A stretch of 64,000 nucleotides of DNA from Bacillota bacterium (GTDB lineage: Bacteria > Bacillota > UBA4882 > UBA8346), in the NCBI GenBank assembly GCA_023435225.1, contig JAEYRX010000064.1, positions 161,840 to 225,839 on the forward strand, written 5' to 3'. The stretch's first letter is position 1. Every line of letters begins with the position of its first letter. The translations under genes were made by a program, and so were the position numbers. Shown here piece by piece: positions 24,308 through 32,324 of this stretch. The notes beneath the pieces are model-generated. The model had not been told where the DNA came from. It worked only from the letters and a program-made list of their open reading frames with translations, and ran no database searches.

Positions 24308-26056
24308 TTATGCCTCCTTTTTCTTTGTATAAAATATGTTTTTCGCCATGAAACCTGCCAGAAATAAATCATCGTTAACTTTAGATTGTGAATCCACCTC
24401 AAACCCTTTTACAGCAGCCATTGCATTATTAAATCTTAACGAATTAAGGGGGATTGCATGCTTATACTGATCATATACAAAACCTAATTGTCTTTTTAAC
24501 TGCTCTAGATTCTTTACCCTGAGAAAAGGCTCGGCCATTCCATGAGTTTTAAAGCTTGACTTGCTTTGACTTAATAGATAATAGGCTAATTGTCCAGCAA
24601 GAAAGTAAAATTCATCCTCATTTTCACATACCATAAGTCCATCAGATGAAAGCTTTAAGGTCAACTCATTAAAAATGTTTTTAATTTTGTCACCCATATT
24701 ACCGCCTCCCAAATTGAAATGTTTTAATAATGAAAGCCTCAAATTTAATGCTCTAGCAGCTTTTGTAAACCTCATTCCTTCTGATAATCCGACTTGTGCC
24801 TTAATCAGTTCTAAGGTTGAATGATCCAAAATACTCCTAATACTTGTTTCAATACCTTTTTTAAAATAATCATGAAATGCTTTTCTGCTTTGAATCAGCA
24901 CATTCAACATTTTACCAGTAAACTCACCCGACTTAACTTTAGGTTCTTGATAATAAGAGTTCTTTAGCCGTCCACAAAAGAGATAACCATTTACTACATC
25001 TTCGAGTTTCCAAAGTGTATTAATTGAGTTATCATCATCTAAGATTATTTTTGCTCCTTTTTCACCATCTTCCAACATCAAATAGTTATACAAAATGAAA
25101 CCTATTTTCTCGGAAAAATCAGGAATATAATCAAAATCCTCAATTGTTATATCAGTACCTCTCGAAAAATATAGATAGAAGAATTCCTTTTTATCATTTA
25201 TTTCATTAAGTCCGCTTATAAAATCGAAATCCTTGGGAATATATAAATAATTAACTGGTTGGGATTCAAGCCAATCAAAAAACTTCTTGCCCAATAGAGC
25301 TGATTCCAAATCGACCCGAAAAGCAACTTTAAAATTAGTGCTCATCAACTCAAGATAAGGTTTTTTAGCATTTAGACCCATATTATTATTTGATAAGCCA
25401 TATGTTTTATTGTTAAAAGGGATATTAAAGTCATTTTTATTGAATATTTTAGGGATTAGATAACGTCTATTTTCTTCCCTAAAAATTTCGGGGACCGCGT
25501 TAAAGAAAACTTTGACATAATCTTTCTTGCCCAATTTGGCATCTCTAACCAATTCAAGTAAATTATCAATGTTTGTTTTTAAATAGTTTTTATTGAATGT
25601 AACCTTGTTGGCCGGAATTTCTTCAATTTCGAGGCTTTCCAATAATTTTAATGATTCAGGGTCGAACCTTTCCTTTAATTTTTTCAAAAAGATATCAAAA
25701 TATCTATTAATACTTTCATACAAAGACTCCATGGTTAATTTTTTCTCTGATTCTCCCACAAAAGGCAGGATATCTTTTTTTATAAAAAATGACAGATAAT
25801 TATTACTATGGATCGTTTTTTTAGGGTCAACCGGTTTATTCATATCCACAAGGCAACTGTTATAATCTGCTACCTTAAACCAATCATAAAGTTCACCTTG
25901 ATATAATTCCTTCTTTCTAATAATCAGCGATTCCCATTTCCCTTCTTCATTGACTCGAATATACAATCCATCATCCGGTTTATAAGAGTCTAAGATTAAC
26001 TTATCACCATATTGCTGATATGCTTTTCCGAATAATGCAATCAAATCATTAATCAT
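24308..26056 (-). CDS. cas8b: Cascade large subunit Cas8b (Csh1 family)
   Basis: This 582-residue protein is identified by context and by Csh1-like sequence (NNMGLNAKKPYLELMSTNFKVAFRVDLESALLGKKFFDWL; ending LFLAGFMAKNIFYTKKKEA). It should recognise the PAM and recruit Cas3. Family members vary widely, so no single catalytic motif is expected. It lies 5 nt upstream of cas7. Confidence 0.92.
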   Translation of the reverse strand: MINDLIALFGKAYQQYGDKLILDSYKPDDGLYIRVNEEGKWESLIIRKKELYQGELYDWFKVADYNSCLVDMNKPVDPKKTIHSNNYLSFFIKKDILPFVGESEKKLTMESLYESINRYFDIFLKKLKERFDPESLKLLESLEIEEIPANKVTFNKNYLKTNIDNLLELVRDAKLGKKDYVKVFFNAVPEIFREENRRYLIPKIFNKNDFNIPFNNKTYGLSNNNMGLNAKKPYLELMSTNFKVAFRVDLESALLGKKFFDWLESQPVNYLYIPKDFDFISGLNEINDKKEFFYLYFSRGTDITIEDFDYIPDFSEKIGFILYNYLMLEDGEKGAKIILDDDNSINTLWKLEDVVNGYLFCGRLKNSYYQEPKVKSGEFTGKMLNVLIQSRKAFHDYFKKGIETSIRSILDHSTLELIKAQVGLSEGMRFTKAARALNLRLSLLKHFNLGGGNMGDKIKNIFNELTLKLSSDGLMVCENEDEFYFLAGQLAYYLLSQSKSSFKTHGMAEPFLRVKNLEQLKRQLGFVYDQYKHAIPLNSLRFNNAMAAVKGFEVDSQSKVNDDLFLAGFMAKNIFYTKKKEA

Positions 26057-26069
26057 TCCTCAACCCTCC

Positions 26070-26774
26070 TTATCGATTCTGTCCCCCCGTACAAAAACCC
26101 GCCCCCACCGCACTGTTTTTCTCTCCAAGTCCGCAGGCCATCGCCATAAACGCCAATTTTTGCGAAGCCTCGTCCTCGTTGACCCAAATCTTAAACTTAT
26201 TCCCTAGAAACTTAATATTTTTATAGATAATTGCAATCGGTTTTTCATTTAATAGTTCAATTCGTTGAATAAAAGATTTCGGGACAGCTTCAGAACCTTG
26301 ATAAAACCCTTTATACTTCTTTTCCAGGTTATCTTGTAACTGTTTTGACAACAGCATCAAATCATGCTTTTGGGTCCAATACTCATTATTTTCCAAAGTT
26401 ACAACCACCGGCGTCATCGTATAAATATTTGAAATATAACTCTGATTGGTGGTTTTAAACTGCACAGTTAAAATAGTAAACAAATCATTTTCCGTCTTCG
26501 GCAATAATGATTTTAACTTTGCAGACAAAGCAGCATCCGGAGTTCGTAACCTAAAGATATAAGCCCGTCCCGCTTTATATTCCCCATCATTTTCAATCGG
26601 ATAAAAACTATTGAACACATAATACTTAAAATTGTTTACCGCATGCAACTCAGCCAACTCAGCATCCTGCAAAAAAGCTTTATTGATAATCTTGCCGATC
26701 TGCTCATTGGATAGTTCAAAGCGGATATTCATTTTAAGGATAACAGTAAAAGTTAGTTCAAAGAATTTCATCAT
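26070..26774 (-). CDS. cas6: CRISPR repeat endoribonuclease Cas6
   Basis: I start at the ATG at 26774, 6 nt after AAGGGAAGGG; an ATG 7 codons further up overlaps this site. The ~234-residue RAMP protein has the late glycine-rich motif MACGLGEKNSAVGAGFCTGG typical of Cas6. It cuts pre-crRNA at the repeat, leaving the 8-nt ATTTAAAT-type handle. It is the first gene of the cas operon. Confidence 0.95.
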   Translation of the reverse strand: MMKFFELTFTVILKMNIRFELSNEQIGKIINKAFLQDAELAELHAVNNFKYYVFNSFYPIENDGEYKAGRAYIFRLRTPDAALSAKLKSLLPKTENDLFTILTVQFKTTNQSYISNIYTMTPVVVTLENNEYWTQKHDLMLLSKQLQDNLEKKYKGFYQGSEAVPKSFIQRIELLNEKPIAIIYKNIKFLGNKFKIWVNEDEASQKLAFMAMACGLGEKNSAVGAGFCTGGQNR

Positions 26775-26957
26775 GTAAACCCTTCCCTTATTCATATTTT
26801 GTCAAATTTAAAGAAGCATAAAATCAAATAAAATATATTTGAATTCTTAATTTTTTAAAATCCTAATCGTATCCAAGAAATCATTTGAATAACCATCATC
26901 CTTCGCAGTCTATTTTTAAAACCTGCAAAGCCCAACCAATACCCTTTAAGGGATAGG

Positions 26958-26988
26958 GTCGTTCTTAGACATCCATGTCCTCCGCAAC
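26958..26988 (-). repeat. repeat family G: GTCGC-type hairpin motif
   Basis: The minus strand reads GTTGCGGAGGACATGGATGT then CTAAGAACGAC. The inner stem GACA/TGTC and flanking GGA/AAGA are the same as in three other places (13481, 14352, 63838). Just upstream a partial copy reads GATGTCTAAGTGCGACC (27012..27028). The preceding GGATGGGACGAAGT matches the copy at 63.83 kb. Confidence 0.6.
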
Positions 26989-27367
26989 TTCGTCCCATCC
27001 TGGAACACAGGTCGCACTTAGACATCTTCGATTTTTGCAATTGCTATTAATAATACGGCCCCCCTCCAGCCGTCTCCCCGTTGTCCCCGCTTATTTAATA
27101 TTAAAAGTCTAAATTATTTACTTTTTAACCGTCAATTTCCGTTAAAATCCGACACAATAAACAAAAGACGATCCCCTGGCCTTCTCTAATTTTCCCTATC
27201 ATTTTCATTCATTCTTCCACTACCCAAGCCCATTTCACTCCAATTTCAACTTAACATATCAATATCCCAATATATTTATCGGCTAATCATGCTAAATATT
27301 TACACTTTTTCTACTAATAGCCGCTAATCACTGAAACTTACTTTCCTTCCACCCCCAAAAATATAAA

Positions 27368-27395
27368 TTCGACATTTTTCGACACGTTTGTCGAA
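27368..27395. promoter_or_regulatory. putative operator: TTCGACACGTTTGTCGAA palindrome
   Basis: A perfect 7-bp-arm palindrome at 27378..27395 has an extra TTCGACA half-site at 27368..27374, about 190 bp upstream of the gene at 27580. A related GTCGAA-AAA-TTCGAC palindrome lies at 48556..48570 upstream of the tRNA promoter and next to the ferredoxin gene. The binding protein is unknown. Confidence 0.4.
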
Positions 27396-27579
27396 TTTTA
27401 TCATAAATCCCCGATAATGATTCAAATTAAATAATTATAAAAATCTCTCGCACAACCGTACAAATAAAAAATTATGTAAAAATTTAAATTTTTTTAGCAA
27501 AAAAGCAGGAAAATATTTTTCATTTTTCGAATAATACCAAAACCAACCGGTAAAAACCGGAAATTAAGGAGGAAATTTA

Positions 27580-28059
27580 ATGGCCACCCAAAATTTAATC
27601 TCCGCTGAGTTGCTGGCGGAGAAACAAGCGTCGGTTGTTCAAAAACTAAAGGAAGTATTGGCGGATCTGGATTTTTTGCTTTCACTGCAAACCGATGAAG
27701 TCAAAGGCATTTTTAAAGCCGGCAATAATTACTTACCCTTCATTGAAAAAGCCCATTACGTCGTAAACTCCCATCCGGAGATCCTGCCCAGCGTCTTTAA
27801 TGCCGAAGAGTTTAACAAAGATTACACCCTCGCCAAAAGTTTATCCCCGATTGTCAACATGTCCGGCGAATTGTCCAGGGGTCTGGAACGGACCAATATC
27901 GCCGTTAACAGCGATCTGCTGACTGTAGCTTTGGAAGTGTACTCCATAACCAAAATAAACCGTGACCGCGTCCCCGGTTTAAGCGCCATCGCCGACGAAA
28001 TGGCCGTATTCTTCCAAAAAAGCCGGAAAAGCGCTGCCGCCACTAAAGAAACCGCCTAA
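27580..28059 (+). CDS. conserved-looking hypothetical helical protein
   Basis: This 159-residue protein follows an ideal AAGGAGG and looks well expressed. It is mainly helical (LLAEKQASVVQKLKEVLADLDFLLSL; ALEVYSITKINRDRVPGLSAIADEMAVFFQKSRK) and ends in an Ala/Lys-rich tail. It has no signal peptide, membrane segment or known motif. It stands alone, with a palindrome-rich stretch downstream and a candidate operator upstream. I do not recognise the family. Confidence 0.7.
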   Translation: MATQNLISAELLAEKQASVVQKLKEVLADLDFLLSLQTDEVKGIFKAGNNYLPFIEKAHYVVNSHPEILPSVFNAEEFNKDYTLAKSLSPIVNMSGELSRGLERTNIAVNSDLLTVALEVYSITKINRDRVPGLSAIADEMAVFFQKSRKSAAATKETA

Positions 28060-28104
28060 TAGTTAAATCAAACCGGAAAATTTGGCCGGTAGAGTGACAA
28101 TAAA

Positions 28105-28139
28105 CCGCTCCAAAGTGTGTTCAACCCACTTTGGAGCGG
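28105..28139. terminator. 13-bp perfect hairpin after the hypothetical gene
   Basis: CCGCTCCAAAGTG (28105..28117) and CACTTTGGAGCGG (28127..28139) flank a 9-nt loop, 45 nt after the stop. No strong U-run follows, so termination efficiency is uncertain. The stem also belongs to the repeated AGTG/CACT motif family that follows. Confidence 0.55.
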
Positions 28140-28167
28140 CCTTAAATTACTCCGGACTGAGAAATTT

Positions 28168-28470
28168 CCACTATAAATTGATCTTTTCCCGCTCCGAAGT
28201 GTCCCTTATTCACTCCCGAGTGTCCTTCCCCCACTCCCGAGTGATTTTTAACTCATATCAAAAGTGTCCTTGAACACAATCAAGTGTAAATTATACAAAA
28301 CAGAGTGTCCGGGCCTCACTCCGGACCGGCAAATTTCCATTCCAAACCGGCAATTTTCCAATAAAAAGTGATCTTTTGCCGCTCCAAAGTCTACCGGGAT
28401 CACTTTCAAGCGTCTTTCTCCCACTCCGGAGTGATTTTTTGCCATATCAAAAGCGCCTTTGAACCCAACC
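28168..28470. repeat. degenerate tandem duplication with many CACTCC(C/G)GAGTG palindromes
   Basis: Two units of ~110 bp (28168..28277 and 28358..28469) share TGATCTTTT.CCGCTCC, the CACTCC..GAGTGATTTTT palindrome and CATATCAAAAG in the same order. Within them AGTG/CACT half-sites recur every ~20-30 bp. The complementary strand in one frame reads repeated HSGVGEG / HSGVNKG / HFGAGKD peptides, but stops interrupt it. It may be either a decayed repetitive protein or a non-coding array. Confidence 0.55.
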
Positions 28471-28629
28471 ATGCCGGAAGTTTATATCTCTGCGATTAAA
28501 GAATAAATGCTACGATAAAAGCGTTTCCTCGTTTGAGCGGCCAAAAAGGTCTTTTTGTCTGGTATAAATTCTCCCAAAAAGATGATATAATATGAATGTT
28601 GGAAATTCAGAAATTCCGAGGTGATTAAA

Positions 28630-28899
28630 ATGATTACAAAATTAAGAGGGAGATCACAAATCACTTTACCAAATGAGATTATTAAGAAGATGCGCTTAAA
28701 TCCGGGCGATAATTTAGACATAACCATTGAAGACGATAAAATAATTGTTAAACCGGTGTTGATTATTGATCGTTCGCAATCTTGGTTTTGGTCAAAAGAA
28801 TGGCAAGAAAAAGAGAAGGAAGTCGAAGAAAATATTGAAGAAGGCAAAGTATATAAAGTAAAAAATGTTGATGATCTTATCAACAAATTGGACTCCTAA
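28630..28899 (+). CDS. AbrB/MazE-type antitoxin
   Basis: I prefer the ATG at 28630, 6 nt after GAGGTG. The 89-residue protein begins with a SpoVT-AbrB DNA-binding domain (TKLRGRSQITLPNEIIKKMRLNPGDNLDITIEDDKIIVKPV, 3-43). A charged helical C-terminus follows (KEWQEKEKEVEENIEEGKVYKVKNVDDLINKL) that should wrap and neutralise the toxin. The toxin gene starts 2 nt after its stop. Autoregulation is typical of this class. Confidence 0.9.
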   Translation: MITKLRGRSQITLPNEIIKKMRLNPGDNLDITIEDDKIIVKPVLIIDRSQSWFWSKEWQEKEKEVEENIEEGKVYKVKNVDDLINKLDS

Positions 28900-28901
28900 C
28901 C

Positions 28902-29162
28902 ATGGAATTTACATTCTCAGAACGATTTAAAAAAGATTATAAAAAGCTTTCTCCCGAGGAGAAGGCTGTTTTAAAAAATAAACTACGGTTAATGGCGAAT
29001 AATCCAATGCATCCTTCTTTGCGAACCAAGAAGATTCGTGGTAAAGAAGAGATATTTGAATGTAATATAAATATGAATATCAGAATGACTTGGGAATATA
29101 GAGAAAATATAATATTCTTACGAGCTATTGGTCAACCTGACTTTACATTAAAGAATCCTTGA
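28902..29162 (+). CDS. RelE/ParE-family toxin
   Basis: This 86-residue protein fits the RelE/ParE fold: FTFSERFKKDYKKLSPEEKAVLKNKLRLMANNP, then LRTKKIRGKEEIFECNINMNIRMTWEYRENIIFLRAIGQPDF. It ends in strands typical of YafQ/RelE-like mRNA interferases (the ..IRMTW.Y......L..IG.HD pattern, with Gln-Pro for His). It is partnered with the AbrB-type antitoxin just upstream. Whether it cleaves mRNA or poisons gyrase is not decidable by eye. Confidence 0.88.
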   Translation: MEFTFSERFKKDYKKLSPEEKAVLKNKLRLMANNPMHPSLRTKKIRGKEEIFECNINMNIRMTWEYRENIIFLRAIGQPDFTLKNP

Positions 29163-29169
29163 AAAATGA

Positions 29170-29656
29170 TCCGCCTCACCCCGCCAGATCCCCAGCCGGA
29201 CATGCCAACATCAATACCGCGCCCCTCTCCATTCACTGCTGTTAATTTTGTCTGTTCCGGAGAGGGGCAAGTTGGTTTATTTATGGTTTCAGATTTTCTT
29301 TTTCTTGTGTTTTAAAATCACCTATTTCATATAAAGGATAAACGATAACAACCAAATCCAATATATCGACCTTCCCCTCTCCTAAACTTTCAGAAAAGCT
29401 CATATATATATGATGAAGTAAATTATTTAATCAAGATTTACATTCTTAAAGCCGAATGCAAATTCTATTAAAATCAGTATTTACTTCATCATATTACAGC
29501 TGTAATAAGTTGAATTAAATCCAATTAACATCCATTATGGCCGGCTTTAGGGACATAATATATATTAGAAATTTAATTCAACTTATATATAAAGGAGAGG
29601 GGAGCAGCTATCAAGATATCATCAAGCAACCAAGGTAGCTGGCGGGGTGAGGCGGA
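29170..29656. mobile_element. ~490-bp unit bounded by 18-bp perfect inverted repeats
   Basis: TCCGCCTCACCCCGCCAG (29170..29187) recurs in inverted form at 29639..29656. Inside are two more nested inverted pairs: GCCCCTCTCC/GGAGAGGGGC near 29220/29268, and CCCCTCTCCT (29374..29383) with AGGAGAGGGG (29593..29602). The latter pair tightly brackets repeat B copy 1. There is no coding sequence. It may be a non-autonomous element into which another inserted. Confidence 0.65.
29408..29588. repeat. repeat family B, copy 1: two-hairpin element with complementary loops
   Basis: Hairpin 1 has arms GATGAAGTAAAT (29412..29423) and ATTTACTTCATC (29479..29490), with an apical CATTC-TTAAAGCC-GAATG. A palindromic linker ATTACAGCTGTAAT follows. 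Hairpin 2 has perfect 16-bp arms ATAAGTTGAATTAAAT (29505..29520) and ATTTAATTCAACTTAT (29571..29586), with apical stem ATTATG/CATAAT around GGCCGGCTTTAGGGA. Loop 1 TAAAGCCG is the exact complement of loop 2 CGGCTTTA. Copy 2 is at 51105..51297. Confidence 0.75.
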
Positions 29657-29733
29657 AGGATTTTTTGGAAACTTACAGAAAACTATTTTTAATTAAGTTT
29701 TAGTTTTAACATTTATAGCAACGGAGTAAACTT

Positions 29734-29844
29734 ATGACAGACTACGATTATATTTTATTCGATCTTGACGGCGCTCTTACCGATCCGGCAATTGGTATAA
29801 CCAACTCAGTAATGTATCTTAGTTACCAAAGGGGATGTTTTTAG
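29734..29844 (+). pseudogene. HAD-family hydrolase N-terminal fragment
   Basis: A 36-codon frame reads MTDYDYILFDLDGALTDPAI and then GITNSVMYLS before running into unrelated codons and a TAG. This is the start of a phosphoglycolate-phosphatase-like HAD protein (motif I DLDGTLTDP, here with Ala for Thr). The remaining ~180 residues are missing. It is a remnant truncated by insertion or deletion beside the repeat unit, and it now supplies upstream sequence for the GNAT gene. Confidence 0.75.
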
Positions 29845-30912
29845 TTGGATCTCATTATTTCGCTAATATCAGTATGCATATCAGTTATCGCAATTACCTT
29901 ATCCTATATAACTTTCAAAAAACAACAATATACCCAAGCATACTCGGATTTGGATTTAATGTATTTTGAGATTTTAAAGCTCGGACTGGAATATCCGGAT
30001 TTAAGGAATCAATCAAAAACTTCGAAATATTATACACTACCAAAAGATGACCCCTATAGAATCAGATATGAAACTTACGCCAATATATGTTGGAATCTTT
30101 GTGAAGCTATTTATGACCGCCAAAAAAAGGTTGGAGGTAGGCTAAAAATATCAGCAACCTGGACCCCCGTCCTCTTAGAAGAGAACAAACTGCATCAAGT
30201 ATGGTTTTCTCATAATTTACGCTTGTTTAAAAAAGACTTTCAAATTTTTATAAAAGATTCCGTCAATTCGATTGAGATAATAAAAATTACCGATTATAAT
30301 TCTAAAGATTATAGGTCGGCAATAGAGATATACGAAAAACAGTTCCCTATCGAAGAAAGAAAATCCATCGCCCAAATTGAAACATTACTGTCACGTAAGA
30401 ATTACACCTTACTTATTGCCCGTCATAAATACATTGACAATATAATCGGCTTCGCTTTTGTTTTATTCAATAACGATCCCCACTTTTTACTTCTGGATTA
30501 TATGGCCATCGATCCAATGTTTCAGCGGTGCGGATTCGGAACCATATTTTTTAACAGTATTGTTGAAATGCAAACTTCAAGTTCGCTTGGTATTTTATTG
30601 GAACTTGAGAAACCTCAACTTGCCGGCAACGAACGGGACAAAGCAAACCGCGACGACCGGATCCAATTTTATTTACAATCCGGCTGTACATTATTGGATG
30701 AGATTGACTACAAACTCCCAAATGCAAACGGTAAGCCAATATCAATGACCTTAGCTTTTAAACCAAACCCGGCAATAACAGTTTTGCCTGCTGAAACAAT
30801 TAAGTCATTAATCATTAACGTCTATGATAAAATACATTCCGATGTACCGGATATAGAATGCTTATTTCAGAGTTTTACGTCAACAATTCACGACCAACAT
30901 TTTTTAAAATGA
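29845..30912 (+). CDS. membrane-anchored GNAT N-acetyltransferase
   Basis: This 355-residue protein starts with TTG directly after the TAG of the HAD fragment, with GGGGATG upstream as ribosome site. An N-terminal hydrophobic helix (3-24) would anchor it, followed by a helical domain (30-135) like those of small membrane-associated bacterial proteins. Residues ~143-270 form a GNAT fold with the acetyl-CoA motif LLLDYMAIDPMFQRCGFGT (R228-x-x-G-x-G). The substrate is unknown. The fusion of a membrane helix with GNAT is uncommon. Confidence 0.75.
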   Translation: MDLIISLISVCISVIAITLSYITFKKQQYTQAYSDLDLMYFEILKLGLEYPDLRNQSKTSKYYTLPKDDPYRIRYETYANICWNLCEAIYDRQKKVGGRLKISATWTPVLLEENKLHQVWFSHNLRLFKKDFQIFIKDSVNSIEIIKITDYNSKDYRSAIEIYEKQFPIEERKSIAQIETLLSRKNYTLLIARHKYIDNIIGFAFVLFNNDPHFLLLDYMAIDPMFQRCGFGTIFFNSIVEMQTSSSLGILLELEKPQLAGNERDKANRDDRIQFYLQSGCTLLDEIDYKLPNANGKPISMTLAFKPNPAITVLPAETIKSLIINVYDKIHSDVPDIECLFQSFTSTIHDQHFLK

Positions 30913-30964
30913 CCAATGGAGTTACGATAATTTTTACGGGAATTTATTAAAGGAATGATTCTTT

Positions 30965-31804
30965 ATGGAAATAATCAAATTCATCCAACATTTCTCTTCT
31001 CCATTCTTGGACACTTTCTTCCAGGGAGTTACCATGCTGGGCGAAGATTATTTCCTTATGTTGTTGGCCGCCCTAATCTTCTGGTGTTTTCACAAGGAGT
31101 TCGGTTACCGGCTGGGATTTACCTATCTATCCGGAACGGAGCTGAATATTGCCGTCAAAGAGATATTCATGATTCCACGACCGATTGGCACTCCCGGTAT
31201 CCGCTCGCTTCGTTTGGAAACCGCCGGCGGATACTCCTTCCCCAGCGGCCACACCCAATGCGCCGCCTTATTTTATACCTCCATAATGACCTGGTTTCGT
31301 AAACCATGTCTTTACTGGGCCGGAGGAGTTTTCATATTTTTAGTAGCTCTCTCCCGTCTTTATCTCGGCGTCCATTGGCCAATTGACGTCATTGGCGGCG
31401 CTCTGCTCGGTATAGTCTGGGTTTTCTTCTCCAATTGGCTCTTCAATTATGCCGAAACTACCGGGAAAAAGAGTATCTTCTTAATAGTCATAATCCCAAT
31501 CTTACTAGGAATATTCTTCTTCCCAACTACCAACTATTTTAAAACAGCCGGAGCCGCCCTTGGATTTTTCTGTGGCTATCTTATCGAACCCCGGTTTATC
31601 CGTTATAAAGTAGAAGCTCCTTTATTGAAACAAATACTAAAATACTTATTTGGAATTATATTTTTAGTAGCCATCCGCCTATTTATCAAAAAGTTATTAC
31701 CGGAGACCCCATTCAGCGACTTTATCCGTTATTTCCTAATGAGCATCTGGGTAACCATATTGGCGCCGGTTTTATTCATGCGTTTTAAAATATTTCATAA
31801 TTAA
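30965..31804 (+). CDS. PAP2-family membrane phosphatase
   Basis: This 279-residue multi-span protein carries the three PAP2 motifs: KEIFMIPRP (65-73), SFPSGHT (91-97) and SRLYLGVHWPIDVIGG (130-145), including catalytic His137. Such enzymes dephosphorylate lipid phosphates, for example undecaprenyl pyrophosphate or phosphatidate; the exact substrate cannot be read from sequence. AGGAATG precedes the ATG. It is a single gene, 52 nt after the GNAT gene. Confidence 0.92.
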   Translation: MEIIKFIQHFSSPFLDTFFQGVTMLGEDYFLMLLAALIFWCFHKEFGYRLGFTYLSGTELNIAVKEIFMIPRPIGTPGIRSLRLETAGGYSFPSGHTQCAALFYTSIMTWFRKPCLYWAGGVFIFLVALSRLYLGVHWPIDVIGGALLGIVWVFFSNWLFNYAETTGKKSIFLIVIIPILLGIFFFPTTNYFKTAGAALGFFCGYLIEPRFIRYKVEAPLLKQILKYLFGIIFLVAIRLFIKKLLPETPFSDFIRYFLMSIWVTILAPVLFMRFKIFHN

Positions 31805-31848
31805 AGAAAGCATTTATTTATAGCTGTGAATATGCTGAATCGGGTCCG

Positions 31849-32302
31849 CCCTCATTCTATCTTTCTCCCCCGGGGAGAAACGAACCGAAGCCTTCGAGGG
31901 TTCTAAAATTTACTCGACCATATATTAAAATCTTGGTCGATATATTGCCGACTTTTATTGTCATGAAAAAAAACTAGTTATCGAAATCGATGGAAAAATT
32001 CACGATTTACCGGAAGTAATGGAATATGATAAGATAAGACAACAAGAGATTGAAAATAGAGGTTTAAGAGTTATTAGAATTCGTAATGAAGACATTCATA
32101 AAAACGTCAAAGAAGTAATTAAAAGAATTATAACTATTATTGAATAAACTTACCTTCTTACTCTTCCCTTATTAAAGAGTGCACTTTTATTATCCAGAAT
32201 GATTATTATATTTTAAATAGCTTTAAAAGATTTCATTTTATATATACCAATCTTGACAAGACCTTCGTTTCTCCCGATGGCGGGAGAAAGCAAGAATGAG
32301 GG
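31849..32302. mobile_element. inverted-repeat-bounded unit enclosing a DUF559 remnant
   Basis: The left end CCCTCATTCTATCTTTCTCC continues CCCGGGGAGAAACGAACCGAAG (31849..31890). It matches the inverse of the right end (32262..32302), which on the minus strand reads CCCTCATTCTTGCTTTCTCC and continues CGCCATCGGGAGAAACGAAG. Each end is also a local TTTCTCCC..GGGAGAAA hairpin. The only content is the decayed DUF559 gene. A similar arrangement exists at 58130..58345 with a different nuclease-family gene. Confidence 0.65.
31932..32147 (+). pseudogene. DUF559 (Vsr-like endonuclease family) C-terminal remnant
   Basis: The frame reads LGRYIADFYCHEKKLVIEIDG, then KIHDLPEVMEYDKIRQQEIE, then NRGLRVIRIRNEDIHKNVKE and about nine residues to the stop. 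This is the core of DUF559, a PD-(D/E)XK-like family related to the very short patch repair nuclease. Key residues (D in ADFYC, ExDG) are kept. The N-terminal ~40 residues and start codon are missing, and a stop lies just upstream. Confidence 0.8.
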
Positions 32303-32324
32303 TTAGAAAGCGAGGTCAACTATC

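Larger units (their letters stand above)
26775..27579. other. intergenic region upstream of the cas operon
   Basis: This ~800 bp stretch has no convincing gene. It must hold the cas6 promoter on the minus strand, but no confident -35/-10 pair is seen. A structured motif (26958..26988) lies at 26.95-27.03 kb with a second half-copy beside it. From 27060 to 27360 the sequence is AT-rich and unstructured. A three-half-site palindrome is at 27368..27395. Confidence 0.5.

Noticed and set aside
18215..26774. Hybrid or accessory CRISPR type (e.g. extra Cas10, Csm or reverse transcriptase)
   Set aside because: The gene set and order are a plain type I-B system with no additional effector or ancillary gene.
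26855..27040. 61-codon minus-strand frame upstream of cas6
   Set aside because: It runs through the repeat G hairpin region, has no good ribosome site and no protein-like features.
28248..28472. 74-codon minus-strand frame downstream of the hypothetical gene
   Set aside because: It is part of the degenerate AGTG/CACT duplication with stops between units; reported as a repeat instead.
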